Positions 1 through 8,126 of a stretch of 64,000 bases of DNA are shown here, piece by piece. The stretch comes from Ideonella_A intermedia_A (GTDB lineage Bacteria > Pseudomonadota > Gammaproteobacteria > Burkholderiales > Burkholderiaceae_C). Position numbers and translations under genes: made by a program. The DNA lies in NCBI GenBank assembly GCA_943370175.1, contig CALRPU020000023.1:28153-92152 (forward strand), in the 5' to 3' direction. The notes below the pieces were generated by a model. The model had not been told where the DNA came from. It worked only from the letters and a program-made list of their open reading frames with translations, and made no database searches. Every line of letters starts with the position of its first letter. The first letter of the stretch is position 1.

Positions 1-1089
1 CCCGGCCACGCCCACCTGATCGGCGACGGCCACGTGGCAGGCATTGCCTTCGACGCGTGCCCGCGCCAGGTGCTGCGGCGCGCGGTCGCGCGCCTCGCCG
101 AACGCGGCTGGCAGCTGCAGACCGGCCTGGAGCCGGAGTTCTTCCTGCTCAAGCGCCTGCCCGGCGGTGGCATCGCCCCGTTCGACGACCTGGACCGCCT
201 GGACAAACCCAGCTATGACCTGCAGTCGCTGCCGCGTCAGGCGGTCTTTCTGCACGGGCTGCGCACCGCGCTGGAGGCCGCCGGCCTGACGGTGCTGCAG
301 ATCGACCATGAAGACGCGCACGGCCAGTACGAGCTGAACTTCCTGCACGACGAGGCGCTGCGCAGCGCCGACCACCTGATGCGCTTCAAGCTGGCCGCAC
401 AGCGGCTGGCCGAGGCGCAGGGCGCGGTGTTCTCGACCATGCCCAAGCCCTTCGCCAACCAGCCGGGCAGCGGCCTGCACGCCCACGTGTCGCTGTGGGC
501 CGGCACGCAAAACCTGTTCGCAGGCCACGCGCCCGACCTGATGAACGCTGACGCGCTGTCGCCGCTGGCCCGGCACTTCATCGCCGGCGTGCTGCACCAC
601 AGCCGCGCCTTGTGCGCGCTGGCCGCGCCCACCGTCAACAGCTACAAGCGGCTGGTGGTGGGCGAAACCCTGTCGGGCACCAGCTGGGCACCGGCCTTGA
701 TCGCCCACGGTCCGAACAACCGGACGGCGCTGGTGCGCACGCTCGCCGGGCGCTTTGAATGGCGCCTGCCGGACGCCTCGGCCAACCCCTACCTGATGAC
801 CGCCGGCCTGATCGCCGCGGGCCTGGATGGCATCGACCGCGCACTGCCCCTGCCGCCCGCCTGCACCGACGACCTGTTCGAGGCCACCCTGCCCGCGCTG
901 CGCGAGCGCGGCATCGCGCTGCTGCCCGCGTCGCTGGCCGAGGCGACCGACGCCCTGGCCGACAGCGTGCTGCTGGCCGACACGCTCGGGCCAACGCTTC
1001 ACACCGAACTCGTGCGCCTGCAGCGGGCCGAAGCCACGGCCTACGCCCGCCAGATCAGCCCCTGGGAAATCGAGCGCGGCCTGCGCTGA
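1..1089 (+). CDS. Glutamine synthetase-family protein (5' partial)
   Basis: The reading frame is open from the first base of the window, so the N-terminus lies upstream. The GTG at 34 is internal. The visible part is the catalytic domain of a glutamine synthetase-type ligase (ATP-dependent condensation of glutamate with ammonia or an amine). Visible motifs are EPEFF (metal-binding glutamate), the NQPGSGLHAHVSL loop that corresponds to the catalytic histidine region, PTVNSYKRLV, NRTALVRT and RFEWRLPDASANPYL, and the end is ISPWEIERGLR. The divergent active-site loops and lack of a regulatory adenylylation tyrosine motif suggest a GlnT/PuuA-type gamma-glutamylamide synthetase rather than housekeeping GlnA. 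The exact substrate is an inference and cannot be set from this fragment. Confidence 0.85.
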   Translation, partial: PGHAHLIGDGHVAGIAFDACPRQVLRRAVARLAERGWQLQTGLEPEFFLLKRLPGGGIAPFDDLDRLDKPSYDLQSLPRQAVFLHGLRTALEAAGLTVLQIDHEDAHGQYELNFLHDEALRSADHLMRFKLAAQRLAEAQGAVFSTMPKPFANQPGSGLHAHVSLWAGTQNLFAGHAPDLMNADALSPLARHFIAGVLHHSRALCALAAPTVNSYKRLVVGETLSGTSWAPALIAHGPNNRTALVRTLAGRFEWRLPDASANPYLMTAGLIAAGLDGIDRALPLPPACTDDLFEATLPALRERGIALLPASLAEATDALADSVLLADTLGPTLHTELVRLQRAEATAYARQISPWEIERGLR

Positions 1090-1367
1090 TCCCCGTCTCG
1101 CCGGCTCGGCTTCTGTGCCTCGCCAGCGCCTGCCGTGCGCCCCGATGTCGCTCGCGGCGAGGGCCCACCCGCCCGCCCGCGTTGCTGGCTGTTGCTGAGC
1201 GGCAAAGTCCGGTTTCACCGGCCCCGGCGACGCAACCTGCCGCGCCGACGGCACTCCATGTAGGCAGCCACCCACACCGCGTCACGGTGCTGGCCGATGG
1301 TGCGGGGCCCCACCGGCCCGCAACACTGGCGAGGTGGCATGAAGGCCATTCACGCAAGGAGCAAGCA

Positions 1368-1787
1368 ATGAACAAGGTGACTTTGATCGGATTGGCGGCC
1401 GCCGCCGTCATGGGCTCGGTGTCGCTGCCCGCGGCAGCGCGGGTGGACGCGCAGGTGTCCATCAACATCGGGCCACCGCCGGTTCGCTACGAGGCCGTTC
1501 CCGCCCCGCGCCGGGGCATGGTGTGGACCCCCGGCTACTGGGACTGGCGCGGCCAGCGCCACGTGTGGGTGCCGGGCCTTTGGGTGCGTGAGCGGGCGGG
1601 CTACCAGTACAGCCAGCCCCAATGGGTCTCGCACAACGGCCGCTGGATCCTGGTGCGCGGGCACTGGGAACAGGCCCGCTTCGACCGCGACCGCGACGGC
1701 GTGCCCAACCGCTACGACCGCGACCGCGACGGCGACGGCGTGCCCAACCGGGCGGACCGCCGCCCGGACAACCCCTACCGGCGCTGA
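1368..1787 (+). CDS. Secreted YXWGXW-repeat protein
   Basis: A 139-residue protein preceded by a good Shine-Dalgarno (AAGGAG at 1356-1361, 6 bases before ATG). Residues 1-25 form a signal peptide ending in an Ala-rich AXA-like site. The middle carries tryptophan-rich repeats of the form W-x-P-G-Y-W-D-W and W-V-P-G-L-W-V, followed by W-I-L-V-R-G-H-W, typical of the small periplasmic YXWGXW family common in Burkholderiales. The C-terminus (from about residue 105) has two Asp/Arg-rich units of the type DRDRDGVPNR, resembling calcium-binding thrombospondin type 3 or EF-hand-like loops. No biochemical function is known to me for this family. It is monocistronic by spacing. Confidence 0.8.
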   Translation: MNKVTLIGLAAAAVMGSVSLPAAARVDAQVSINIGPPPVRYEAVPAPRRGMVWTPGYWDWRGQRHVWVPGLWVRERAGYQYSQPQWVSHNGRWILVRGHWEQARFDRDRDGVPNRYDRDRDGDGVPNRADRRPDNPYRR

Positions 1788-1825
1788 CCCCCGCGGGGCC
1801 TGACGGGGCAATACCCCCGTCCTGA

Positions 1826-1862
1826 GGCCCGCCGCAGGCGGCGTGCCCGACCGCGGCGGGCC
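1826..1862. terminator. Hairpin after the YXWGXW gene
   Basis: A perfect 10-bp inverted repeat (GGCCCGCCGC at 1826-1835 and GCGGCGGGCC at 1853-1862) with a 17-base loop lies 39 bases past the stop codon. A smaller hairpin precedes it (GACGGGG 1802-1808 / CCCCGTC 1815-1821). Neither has a T tract, so termination is an inference from position only. Confidence 0.4.
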
Positions 1863-1987
1863 TGGCGTTTGCCCCTGCCCCGCTCACTTCATTCCGTCCG
1901 CTGGCGCAGCACGCCCGGCTGGGTGCCGTCCACGGTGACGGCGCCTGCGTCTCGCCGCACCAGCGCGCCCCAGCGCCCCCCTTTTCC

Positions 1988-3442
1988 GTGCCGCCCGTGC
2001 CTGACACCGACCCAACCCACGCCACTGCACCCCTGCCGCACCCGGTGCGCCGCCTCGTCAAGCCCGCCTTGGTGCTGATGGCGCTGGCCTTGTTGCTGGC
2101 CGGCGGCGTGGCCGGCTGGCGCCAGTGGCGCGCGGCCGCGGAAGGGCCCGGCGCCTGGGCCACCGTGACGGCCACCCGGGGCGACATCGAAGACAGCATC
2201 ACCGCCACCGGCACCGTGCAACCCAAGGACTACGTCGACGTCGGCACCCAGGTGTCGGGCCAGCTGCGCAGCTTGAAGGTCGAGCTGGGCGCGCAAGTGC
2301 GCCAGGGCCAGCTGCTGGCCGAGATCGACCCGTCGGTCTACCAGTCGCGCGTGGACGCCGACCGGGCCCAGCTTCGCAATCAGCGTGCCCAGCTGGCGGA
2401 CCGCCAGGCGCAGGCCGCGCTGGCCAAGCTGCAGCTGGCCCGACAGCAGCAGCTCGCCCGCGACGACGCCACCACGCAGGAGGCGGTGCAGACCGCCGAG
2501 GCCACGCTGCAGTCGGCCAACGCGCAGGTGGAATCGCTGCGCGCGCAGATCGAGCAGACCGAGTCCACGCTGCGCGGCGACGAAGCCAACCTCGGCTACA
2601 CCAAGATCAGCGCGCCGATGAGCGGCACCGTGGTGTCGCTGGCCGCCAAGCAGGGCCAGACCCTGAACGCCAACCAGCAGGCGCCCATCGTGATGCGGAT
2701 CGCCGACCTGTCGGCCATGACGGTGCAGGCCCAGGTGTCCGAGGCCGATGTGGGCAAGCTCAGCCTGGGCATGCCGGTCTACTTCACCACGCTGGCCGGC
2801 GACAACCGCCGGTTCTCTGGCGCGCTGCGCCAGGTGTCGCCCACGCCGAACGTGGTCAACAACGTGGTGCTGTACGACGCGCTGTTCGACGTGCCCAACC
2901 CCGATCAGGTGCTGAAGACACAGATGACGGCGCAGGTGTTCTTCGTGGCCGCCGCGGCACGCGACGCGGTGCTGGTGCCGGTGGCGGCGCTGCGGCCGCT
3001 GGGCCGCGGTGAGGGTGCGGCCGAGCGGCGCGGTCGTGGCGCCTCGGCGGCGGGCAACCCGGCGTCGGGCGCCAGCGCGGCGGGGCCGGCCGCGGCCAGC
3101 GCTGGTCCACGCCGGGCCGCAAGCCTGGGTCAGGCGCAGGCCGGCATCGACGCCCGCGCCAGCTTCGCCGGCCGCCTCGCCCGGCTCAGCGTGCTGGACG
3201 CCCGCGGCCAGGTCGTCGAACGCACGGTGCGCGTTGGCGTGGTCAACCGCGTGATGGCCGAAATCACAGACGGCGTGCAGGCCGGCGAGCAGGTCGTCAC
3301 CGGACGGGCGGTCGTGCGCCCAGGCACCGGCCCAAGCACCGGCCCGACCACCGGCGGCGGCGCGGCCGCCACCAACGGTGCGCGCAGCGGCGGCCTGAGC
3401 CCATCGGGCGGGCCGGGCGGCTTCGGGGGGCCGGGGCGATGA
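1988..3442 (+). CDS. macA: MacA-like periplasmic adaptor of an ABC efflux pump
   Basis: A 484-residue membrane-fusion protein of the HlyD/RND adaptor fold. It has a TM anchor at about residues 25-45, a barrel-sandwich segment starting at ATGTVQPKDYVDVGTQVSGQL, a long alpha-hairpin rich in Gln/Ala/Leu (about 120-205), the closing lipoyl half (ISAPMSGTVVSLAAKQGQT) and a beta-barrel/membrane-proximal domain. It would link the MacB ATPase-permease to an outer membrane channel. The GTG start is chosen because it is the first in frame that gives a complete anchor. Its stop overlaps the macB start (ATGA). An Ala/Gly/Ser/Arg-rich insertion (about residues 336-380) and a Gly/Pro/Thr-rich tail are longer than in typical MacA. 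The substrate is unknown: MacA homologues serve macrolides, peptides, siderophores or lipids. Confidence 0.88.
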   Translation: MPPVPDTDPTHATAPLPHPVRRLVKPALVLMALALLLAGGVAGWRQWRAAAEGPGAWATVTATRGDIEDSITATGTVQPKDYVDVGTQVSGQLRSLKVELGAQVRQGQLLAEIDPSVYQSRVDADRAQLRNQRAQLADRQAQAALAKLQLARQQQLARDDATTQEAVQTAEATLQSANAQVESLRAQIEQTESTLRGDEANLGYTKISAPMSGTVVSLAAKQGQTLNANQQAPIVMRIADLSAMTVQAQVSEADVGKLSLGMPVYFTTLAGDNRRFSGALRQVSPTPNVVNNVVLYDALFDVPNPDQVLKTQMTAQVFFVAAAARDAVLVPVAALRPLGRGEGAAERRGRGASAAGNPASGASAAGPAAASAGPRRAASLGQAQAGIDARASFAGRLARLSVLDARGQVVERTVRVGVVNRVMAEITDGVQAGEQVVTGRAVVRPGTGPSTGPTTGGGAAATNGARSGGLSPSGGPGGFGGPGR

Positions 3443-5379
3443 GCGCCGCGCCCGCCCTGATCGAGCTGCGCGACGTCACCCGCACCTTCGTCAACGGGGA
3501 CGTGCGCACCCAGGTGCTGCATGGCGTGAGCCTGCGCATCGAGGCCGGCGAGTTCGTGGCCATCGTCGGCGCCTCGGGCTCGGGCAAGACCACGCTGATG
3601 AACATCCTGGGCTGCCTGGACCGCCCGAGCAGCGGGCACTACCTGTTTGAGGGCCGCGACGTGTCGGGCTTCGACAGCGACGAGCTGGCCCGCCTGCGGC
3701 GCGAAGCCTTCGGCTTCGTGTTCCAGAGCTACCACCTGATCAAGACCGCCTCGGCGCTGGAAAACGTGGAAGTGCCCGCGGTCTACGCCGGCACCCCGCC
3801 GGCCGAGCGCCACGCGCGCGCCCAGGCGCTACTCAGCCGCCTGGGCCTCGCGCAGCGCACCGGCCACCTGCCGTCCCAGTTGTCGGGCGGTCAACAGCAG
3901 CGCGTGTCGATCGCCCGGGCCTTGATGAACGGGGGGCGAATCGTGTTGGCCGACGAGCCCACCGGCGCGCTCGACCGCCAGAGCGGCATCGAGGTGATGA
4001 ACCTGCTGCGCGAGCTGTCGGCCCAGGGCCACACCGTCATCTTGATCACCCACGCCATGGAGGTGGCCCAGCAGGCTCACCGGGTGATCGAGGTCAGCGA
4101 CGGCCGCATCGTCGCCGACCCGGGGCCCCCAGCCGGCGGGCCGGCGGCCGCGCCGCCCACCGTGCTGCCCGCGCGCCCCGGCCGCGCGCTGTCCCACCTG
4201 CTGGAAGCCACGCGCACGGCCTTGCGCGCGCTGCGGGCCAACCTGTCGCGCACCGTGCTGACGCTGCTGGGCATCGTCATTGGCGTCGCGTCGGTGATCA
4301 CGATGCTGGCCATCGGGGACGGTGCGAAGCAGCAGGTGCTGGACCGCATCAGCGCCATGGGCACCAACCTGCTGCTGATCCGCCCCGGCCCGCCGGTGCG
4401 CCGGGGCGTGGGCGGCAACGTGGCCTCGCTGGTGCCCGACGACGCCGAGGCCATCGCCGCGCTGCCCAACGTGCTGGCCGCGGTGCCCGAGCTGGGCGGC
4501 ACCGTCACCGCCCGCTACGGCGGCGAGGACTACCAGACCCAGGCCACCGGCACCACGGCCACCTACCCGGTGGCGCGGGACTGGCCGTTGTCGCGCGGGG
4601 TGTTCTTCTCCGACGCCGATGTCAAAAGCTACGCCACCGTGGCCGTGCTGGGGCAGACCGTGGCCGACCGGCTGTTTCTGAACGGCGAAGACCCGCTGGG
4701 CCGCTACGTGGTGCTCAACAACGTGCTGTTCCAGGTCATCGGGCTGATGGCGCCGCGCGGCGCGTCGCCCACCGGCCAGGACCAGGACGACGTGATCATG
4801 GTGCCGATGAGCACCGGTGGCCTGCGGCTGTTCGGCCAGCGCTTCTTGCGCAACGTCACCGTGGCGGTCGACGACGTGGCCCAGATCGACGCCACCCAGG
4901 ACGCCGTCACCGCCCTGCTGACGGCGCGCCACCGCAGCGCGGACTTCCAGATCCGCAACATGGCGTCCATCCTCGACACCGCCACCGAGACGCAGAACAC
5001 GCTGACGCTGCTGCTGGGCTCGGTGGCCGCGATCTCGCTGCTGGTGGGCGGCATCGGGGTGATGAACATCATGCTGGTCAGCGTGACCGAACGGACCCGC
5101 GAGATCGGCATCCGCATGGCCACCGGCGCGCGCATGCGCAACATCCTGCAGCAGTTCCTGACCGAGGCGCTGGTGGTGTCGCTGCTGGGCGGCCTGATCG
5201 GCGTGGCGCTGGGGCTGGGCGCGGCGGCGCTGATCGGGCGGCTGGGCACGCCGGTGGTGTATTCGGTCGGCCCGGTGCTGCTGGCCTTCGGCTGCGCCAT
5301 GGCCACCGGCCTGGTCTTTGGCTACATGCCGGCGCGCAAGGCGGCGCGGGTCGACCCCATCGTCGCGCTGGCGACCTGA
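3439..5379 (+). CDS. macB: MacB-like ABC ATPase-permease fusion
   Basis: A 646-residue protein with an N-terminal ATPase domain and a C-terminal MacB-type permease. The Walker A motif GASGSGKTT is at about residues 44-52, the signature is LSGGQQQRVSIARAL, and Walker B is VLADEPTGALD. The permease part has one TM helix near residue 280 (TVLTLLGIVIGVASVITMLAIGDG), a large periplasmic domain, and three TM helices at the C-terminus with the FtsX-type motif ERTREIGIRMATGARMR. The length matches the MacB family. It overlaps macA by 4 bases and is followed 22 bases later by an outer membrane factor gene, so the three genes encode one complete tripartite pump. No regulator gene is adjacent. Confidence 0.93.
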   Translation: MSAAPALIELRDVTRTFVNGDVRTQVLHGVSLRIEAGEFVAIVGASGSGKTTLMNILGCLDRPSSGHYLFEGRDVSGFDSDELARLRREAFGFVFQSYHLIKTASALENVEVPAVYAGTPPAERHARAQALLSRLGLAQRTGHLPSQLSGGQQQRVSIARALMNGGRIVLADEPTGALDRQSGIEVMNLLRELSAQGHTVILITHAMEVAQQAHRVIEVSDGRIVADPGPPAGGPAAAPPTVLPARPGRALSHLLEATRTALRALRANLSRTVLTLLGIVIGVASVITMLAIGDGAKQQVLDRISAMGTNLLLIRPGPPVRRGVGGNVASLVPDDAEAIAALPNVLAAVPELGGTVTARYGGEDYQTQATGTTATYPVARDWPLSRGVFFSDADVKSYATVAVLGQTVADRLFLNGEDPLGRYVVLNNVLFQVIGLMAPRGASPTGQDQDDVIMVPMSTGGLRLFGQRFLRNVTVAVDDVAQIDATQDAVTALLTARHRSADFQIRNMASILDTATETQNTLTLLLGSVAAISLLVGGIGVMNIMLVSVTERTREIGIRMATGARMRNILQQFLTEALVVSLLGGLIGVALGLGAAALIGRLGTPVVYSVGPVLLAFGCAMATGLVFGYMPARKAARVDPIVALAT

Positions 5380-5401
5380 GCCGGACCACCGCGAACGCCC
5401 A

Positions 5402-6952
5402 ATGCTGACCACCATGCCAATGTCCACCGCCACCTTTGAAGCCGACCGGGCCGACGGCCGCGCCGACCACCTGCCCCACCGCTGCGCAGGGCGCTGCACC
5501 ACCGTCTGCACCACCGTCTGCACCACCACCCGCTGCCGCCGCCCCAGCCCACACCGACTTCACCGCTTGGCCCTGTGCCTGAGCCTGGCCGCCGCGCTGA
5601 GCGCCTGCGGCAGCCTGGCCCCCACGCGTCCGTCGATGCCCGAGCCGCCCCCCATGCCCGCCCGCTTCGACGAGGCCGTGACCAACGACCCGGCGCCTGC
5701 GGCCGACTGGTGGCGGGGCTTCGGCTCGCCGGAACTCGACCGGCTGATCGACCTGGCCCTGGCCGCCAACCCCGACCTCGCGATCGCCGGCGAGCGCGTG
5801 CGTCAGGCCGAGGCGCAATTGCAGGTGGCCGGCGCCAGCCTGCTGCCCACCGTCAGCGCCAGCGCCGGCACCAACCGCAACGCGTCGCGGCCGCAGGGCG
5901 GGCCGCTGCAGCGCTCGGCGGGGTCCAGCCTGGGCCTGTCTGCCAGCTGGGAGCCCGACCTGTGGGGCGGCCAGGCGGCCGGCGTGGACTCGGCCCGCGC
6001 GGCGCTGCAAGGCAGCCAGCGCGACCGCGACACCGCGCAACTGGCCCTGGTGGCCACGCTGACGCAAACCTACATCGACGGGCTGGCGCTGCGCGAGCGC
6101 ATCGCCATCGCCAGCGACAACCTGGCGATCGCGCAGCGGGTGCTGGCCGTGGTCGAGGCCCGGGTGCGGGCCGGCGCGGCGTCGGCGCTGGACCGCACCC
6201 AGCAGGAGACCGCGGTGCTGCAACAACGCGCCGCCTTGCCGCCGCTGGCGCTGCTGCAACGGCAAACCGTGTCGGCCCTCGCCCTGTTGGCCGGCCAGGC
6301 CCCGCAAGGCTTCGAGGCCGGCTTGTCGCGCGGCGTGGCACTGCGCGCCCTGCAGCCGCCAGCGGTGGGCGCCGGCCTGCCGTCCAGCTTGTTGCTGCGC
6401 CGCCCGGACCTGGCCGCCGCCCAGGCCCGGCTCGCCGCCGCCAACGCCGACGTGCAGGCGGCGCGGGCGGCGCTGTTGCCCAGCTTTCAGCTCACGGGCT
6501 CGGCCGGCGTCTCCAGCGGCGTGTTGCTGAACCTGCTGAACAGCCCGACGCTGGCGGTGGGCGTGGGGGCGTCGCTGCTGCAGCCGCTGTTCGACGGGGG
6601 CCGCCTGCGCGGGCAGGTGGCGGTGGCCGAGTCGCAGCAGCGCGCGCTCGTCATCGGCTACCAGCAGGCGGTGCGCGCGGCGCTGGCCGACGTCGACAAC
6701 GCCCTGGCCGCCACCGCGCGCAACGCCGACCAGCTGGCGCTGCAGCAACAGGTGCAGGACCGCGCCCGCGAGTCGCTGCGCCTGGCCGAGGCCCGCTACC
6801 GCGCGGGCAGCAGCGACCTGTTGTCGGTGCTCGACGCCCAGCGCACGCTGTTCCAGGCCAACGACCAGGCGATCCAGCTGCAGCAAGCACGGCTGCAGGC
6901 GGCGGTGGGCCTGGTCAAGGCCTTGGGGGGCGGCTGGCTCGCGGGGGCCTGA
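5402..6952 (+). CDS. Outer membrane factor lipoprotein, NodT/TolC type
   Basis: A protein of 516 residues from ATG 5402 (ATGs at 5414 and 5420 are equally possible). A lipoprotein signal (SLAAALSAC, lipid-modified Cys near residue 66) is followed by two repeats of the outer membrane efflux protein domain, including DWWRGFGSPELDRLIDLAL and LRRPDLAAAQARLAAANADV. It would form the trimeric outer membrane channel of the MacAB pump encoded just upstream. The stretch before the hydrophobic core is unusually long (about 45 residues) and Cys/Thr-rich because of a 12-bp tandem repeat. Either the true start is a non-ATG codon further in, or the leader is extended. Family assignment is firm. The N-terminus is not. 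Confidence 0.88.
   Translation: MLTTMPMSTATFEADRADGRADHLPHRCAGRCTTVCTTVCTTTRCRRPSPHRLHRLALCLSLAAALSACGSLAPTRPSMPEPPPMPARFDEAVTNDPAPAADWWRGFGSPELDRLIDLALAANPDLAIAGERVRQAEAQLQVAGASLLPTVSASAGTNRNASRPQGGPLQRSAGSSLGLSASWEPDLWGGQAAGVDSARAALQGSQRDRDTAQLALVATLTQTYIDGLALRERIAIASDNLAIAQRVLAVVEARVRAGAASALDRTQQETAVLQQRAALPPLALLQRQTVSALALLAGQAPQGFEAGLSRGVALRALQPPAVGAGLPSSLLLRRPDLAAAQARLAAANADVQAARAALLPSFQLTGSAGVSSGVLLNLLNSPTLAVGVGASLLQPLFDGGRLRGQVAVAESQQRALVIGYQQAVRAALADVDNALAATARNADQLALQQQVQDRARESLRLAEARYRAGSSDLLSVLDAQRTLFQANDQAIQLQQARLQAAVGLVKALGGGWLAGA
5494..5529 (+). repeat. 12-bp tandem repeat in the outer membrane factor leader
   Basis: The unit CTGCACCACCGT occurs twice perfectly (5494-5505, 5506-5517), followed by a third copy with two changes (5518-5529). 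In frame it encodes a Cys-Thr-Thr-Val tetrapeptide repeat upstream of the lipoprotein signal core. The low-complexity leader casts doubt on the annotated start. Confidence 0.9.
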
Positions 6953-6997
6953 CCGCGTGCGCGGTCGGCGCCGGCTCTGCGACACTCGGGGCCTGTC

Positions 6998-8017
6998 TTG
7001 CCGACCCGCCCCGCGCCCTCGCCTTTGACCTCGCTCCCACCGCATCAACCATCCGCGCCGGCCACCGCCAGCGCTGCCGGAGCCGCCCACCGCCCCACCC
7101 CCGCACAGGCCGCCGGTCCCAGCCGCGCACTGGCCTTTGGCAGCCTCGCGCTCAGCATGGCGATGGTGGGCAGCTACGTCGGTTTGTCGAAGCTGCTGGT
7201 GCTGGTGTTCCCGGTGTTCCTGCTCGCGTGGCTTCGCTTCGGCATCGCGGCCGTCGCCATGGCCGGCTGGGTGCGCCGCGGTCCGAACGACGCCCCGCTG
7301 ACCCCGCACGACCGCCGCCTGCTGTTCTGGGAAAGCTTCCTCGGCAACTTCCTGTTCTCCATCTGCATGCTGTACGGCGTGTCGATGACGTCCGCGCTGG
7401 CCGCGGGCGTGACCATGGCGGCGCTGCCGGGCGTGGTGGCGCTGCTGTCGTGGTGGTTCCTGAAGGAGCGCATCGCCGGGCGGGTGCTGCTCGGCGTGGT
7501 CTGCGCCGTGTCGGGCATCGCGCTGGTGGCGCTGGGCAAGGGCAGCGGCGGGGCCGGTGGTGGTTCGGTCGTCGGCAACCTGATGTTGGTGGGCGCCGTG
7601 GTGTGCGAGGCCAGCTACGTCGTCATCGGCAAGCGCCTGGCGGGCCAGGTCTCGCCCAAGCGCATCAGCGCGTTGGTCAACCTGTGGGGCCTGACGCTGG
7701 TGACACCGCTGGGCCTGTGGCAGGCGCTGCGCTTCGACTTCGCCAGCGTGGGCCCGGTGCACTGGCTGGGCCTGGTCTTCTACGCGCTGGCGGCCAGCAT
7801 GATCACCGTGTGGCTCTGGATGACGGGGTTGAAAACCGTGAGCGCCTCGGCCGCCGGGGTCTTCACGGTGCTGCTGCCGGTCAGCGCGGCGGCGGTGGGC
7901 GTGGTGTTTCTTGGCGAGCGCTTCAGCGGCGTGCAGGTGCTGGCGTTCGCGTTGGCCTTGCTCGGGGTGATGCTGGCCACCTGGCCGGAGCGCAGCCGAC
8001 CGGCGCAGACCGCCTGA
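6998..8017 (+). CDS. EamA/DMT-family permease
   Basis: A polytopic membrane protein of up to 339 residues with about ten hydrophobic helices in two EamA repeats (first helix LAFGSLALSMAMVGSYVGLS; first repeat ending ALVALGKGS, second starting NLMLVGAVVCEASYVVIG). Members of the drug/metabolite transporter superfamily export amino acids, nucleotides or other small metabolites. The substrate cannot be read here. There is no ATG or GTG before the first helix. TTG at 6998 (or TTG at 7025) is the only start that keeps it. The gene lies 45 bases after the pump operon on the same strand and is convergent with dusA. Confidence 0.8.
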   Translation: MPTRPAPSPLTSLPPHQPSAPATASAAGAAHRPTPAQAAGPSRALAFGSLALSMAMVGSYVGLSKLLVLVFPVFLLAWLRFGIAAVAMAGWVRRGPNDAPLTPHDRRLLFWESFLGNFLFSICMLYGVSMTSALAAGVTMAALPGVVALLSWWFLKERIAGRVLLGVVCAVSGIALVALGKGSGGAGGGSVVGNLMLVGAVVCEASYVVIGKRLAGQVSPKRISALVNLWGLTLVTPLGLWQALRFDFASVGPVHWLGLVFYALAASMITVWLWMTGLKTVSASAAGVFTVLLPVSAAAVGVVFLGERFSGVQVLAFALALLGVMLATWPERSRPAQTA

Positions 8018-8126
8018 AGGCGCAACCCGACGAGGCGACCCGCAGCGCTGAACTGGCGCATCGCGGTCATGGTGATCGGCGCCCTCCGCGTGAGCCGGGC
8101 GCCAGCGGCGCCAACGGCCTCGTCCC

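Noticed and set aside
759..1367. Long N-terminal extension of the YXWGXW frame
   Set aside because: It overlaps the glutamine synthetase-family gene and is Arg/Ala-rich. A strong Shine-Dalgarno precedes ATG 1368, followed by a signal peptide.
1090..1367. Possible RNA gene or riboswitch in the 278-base gap after the glutamine synthetase-family gene
   Set aside because: I see only GC-rich sequence with weak local inverted repeats and no known motif apart from the Shine-Dalgarno at its end.
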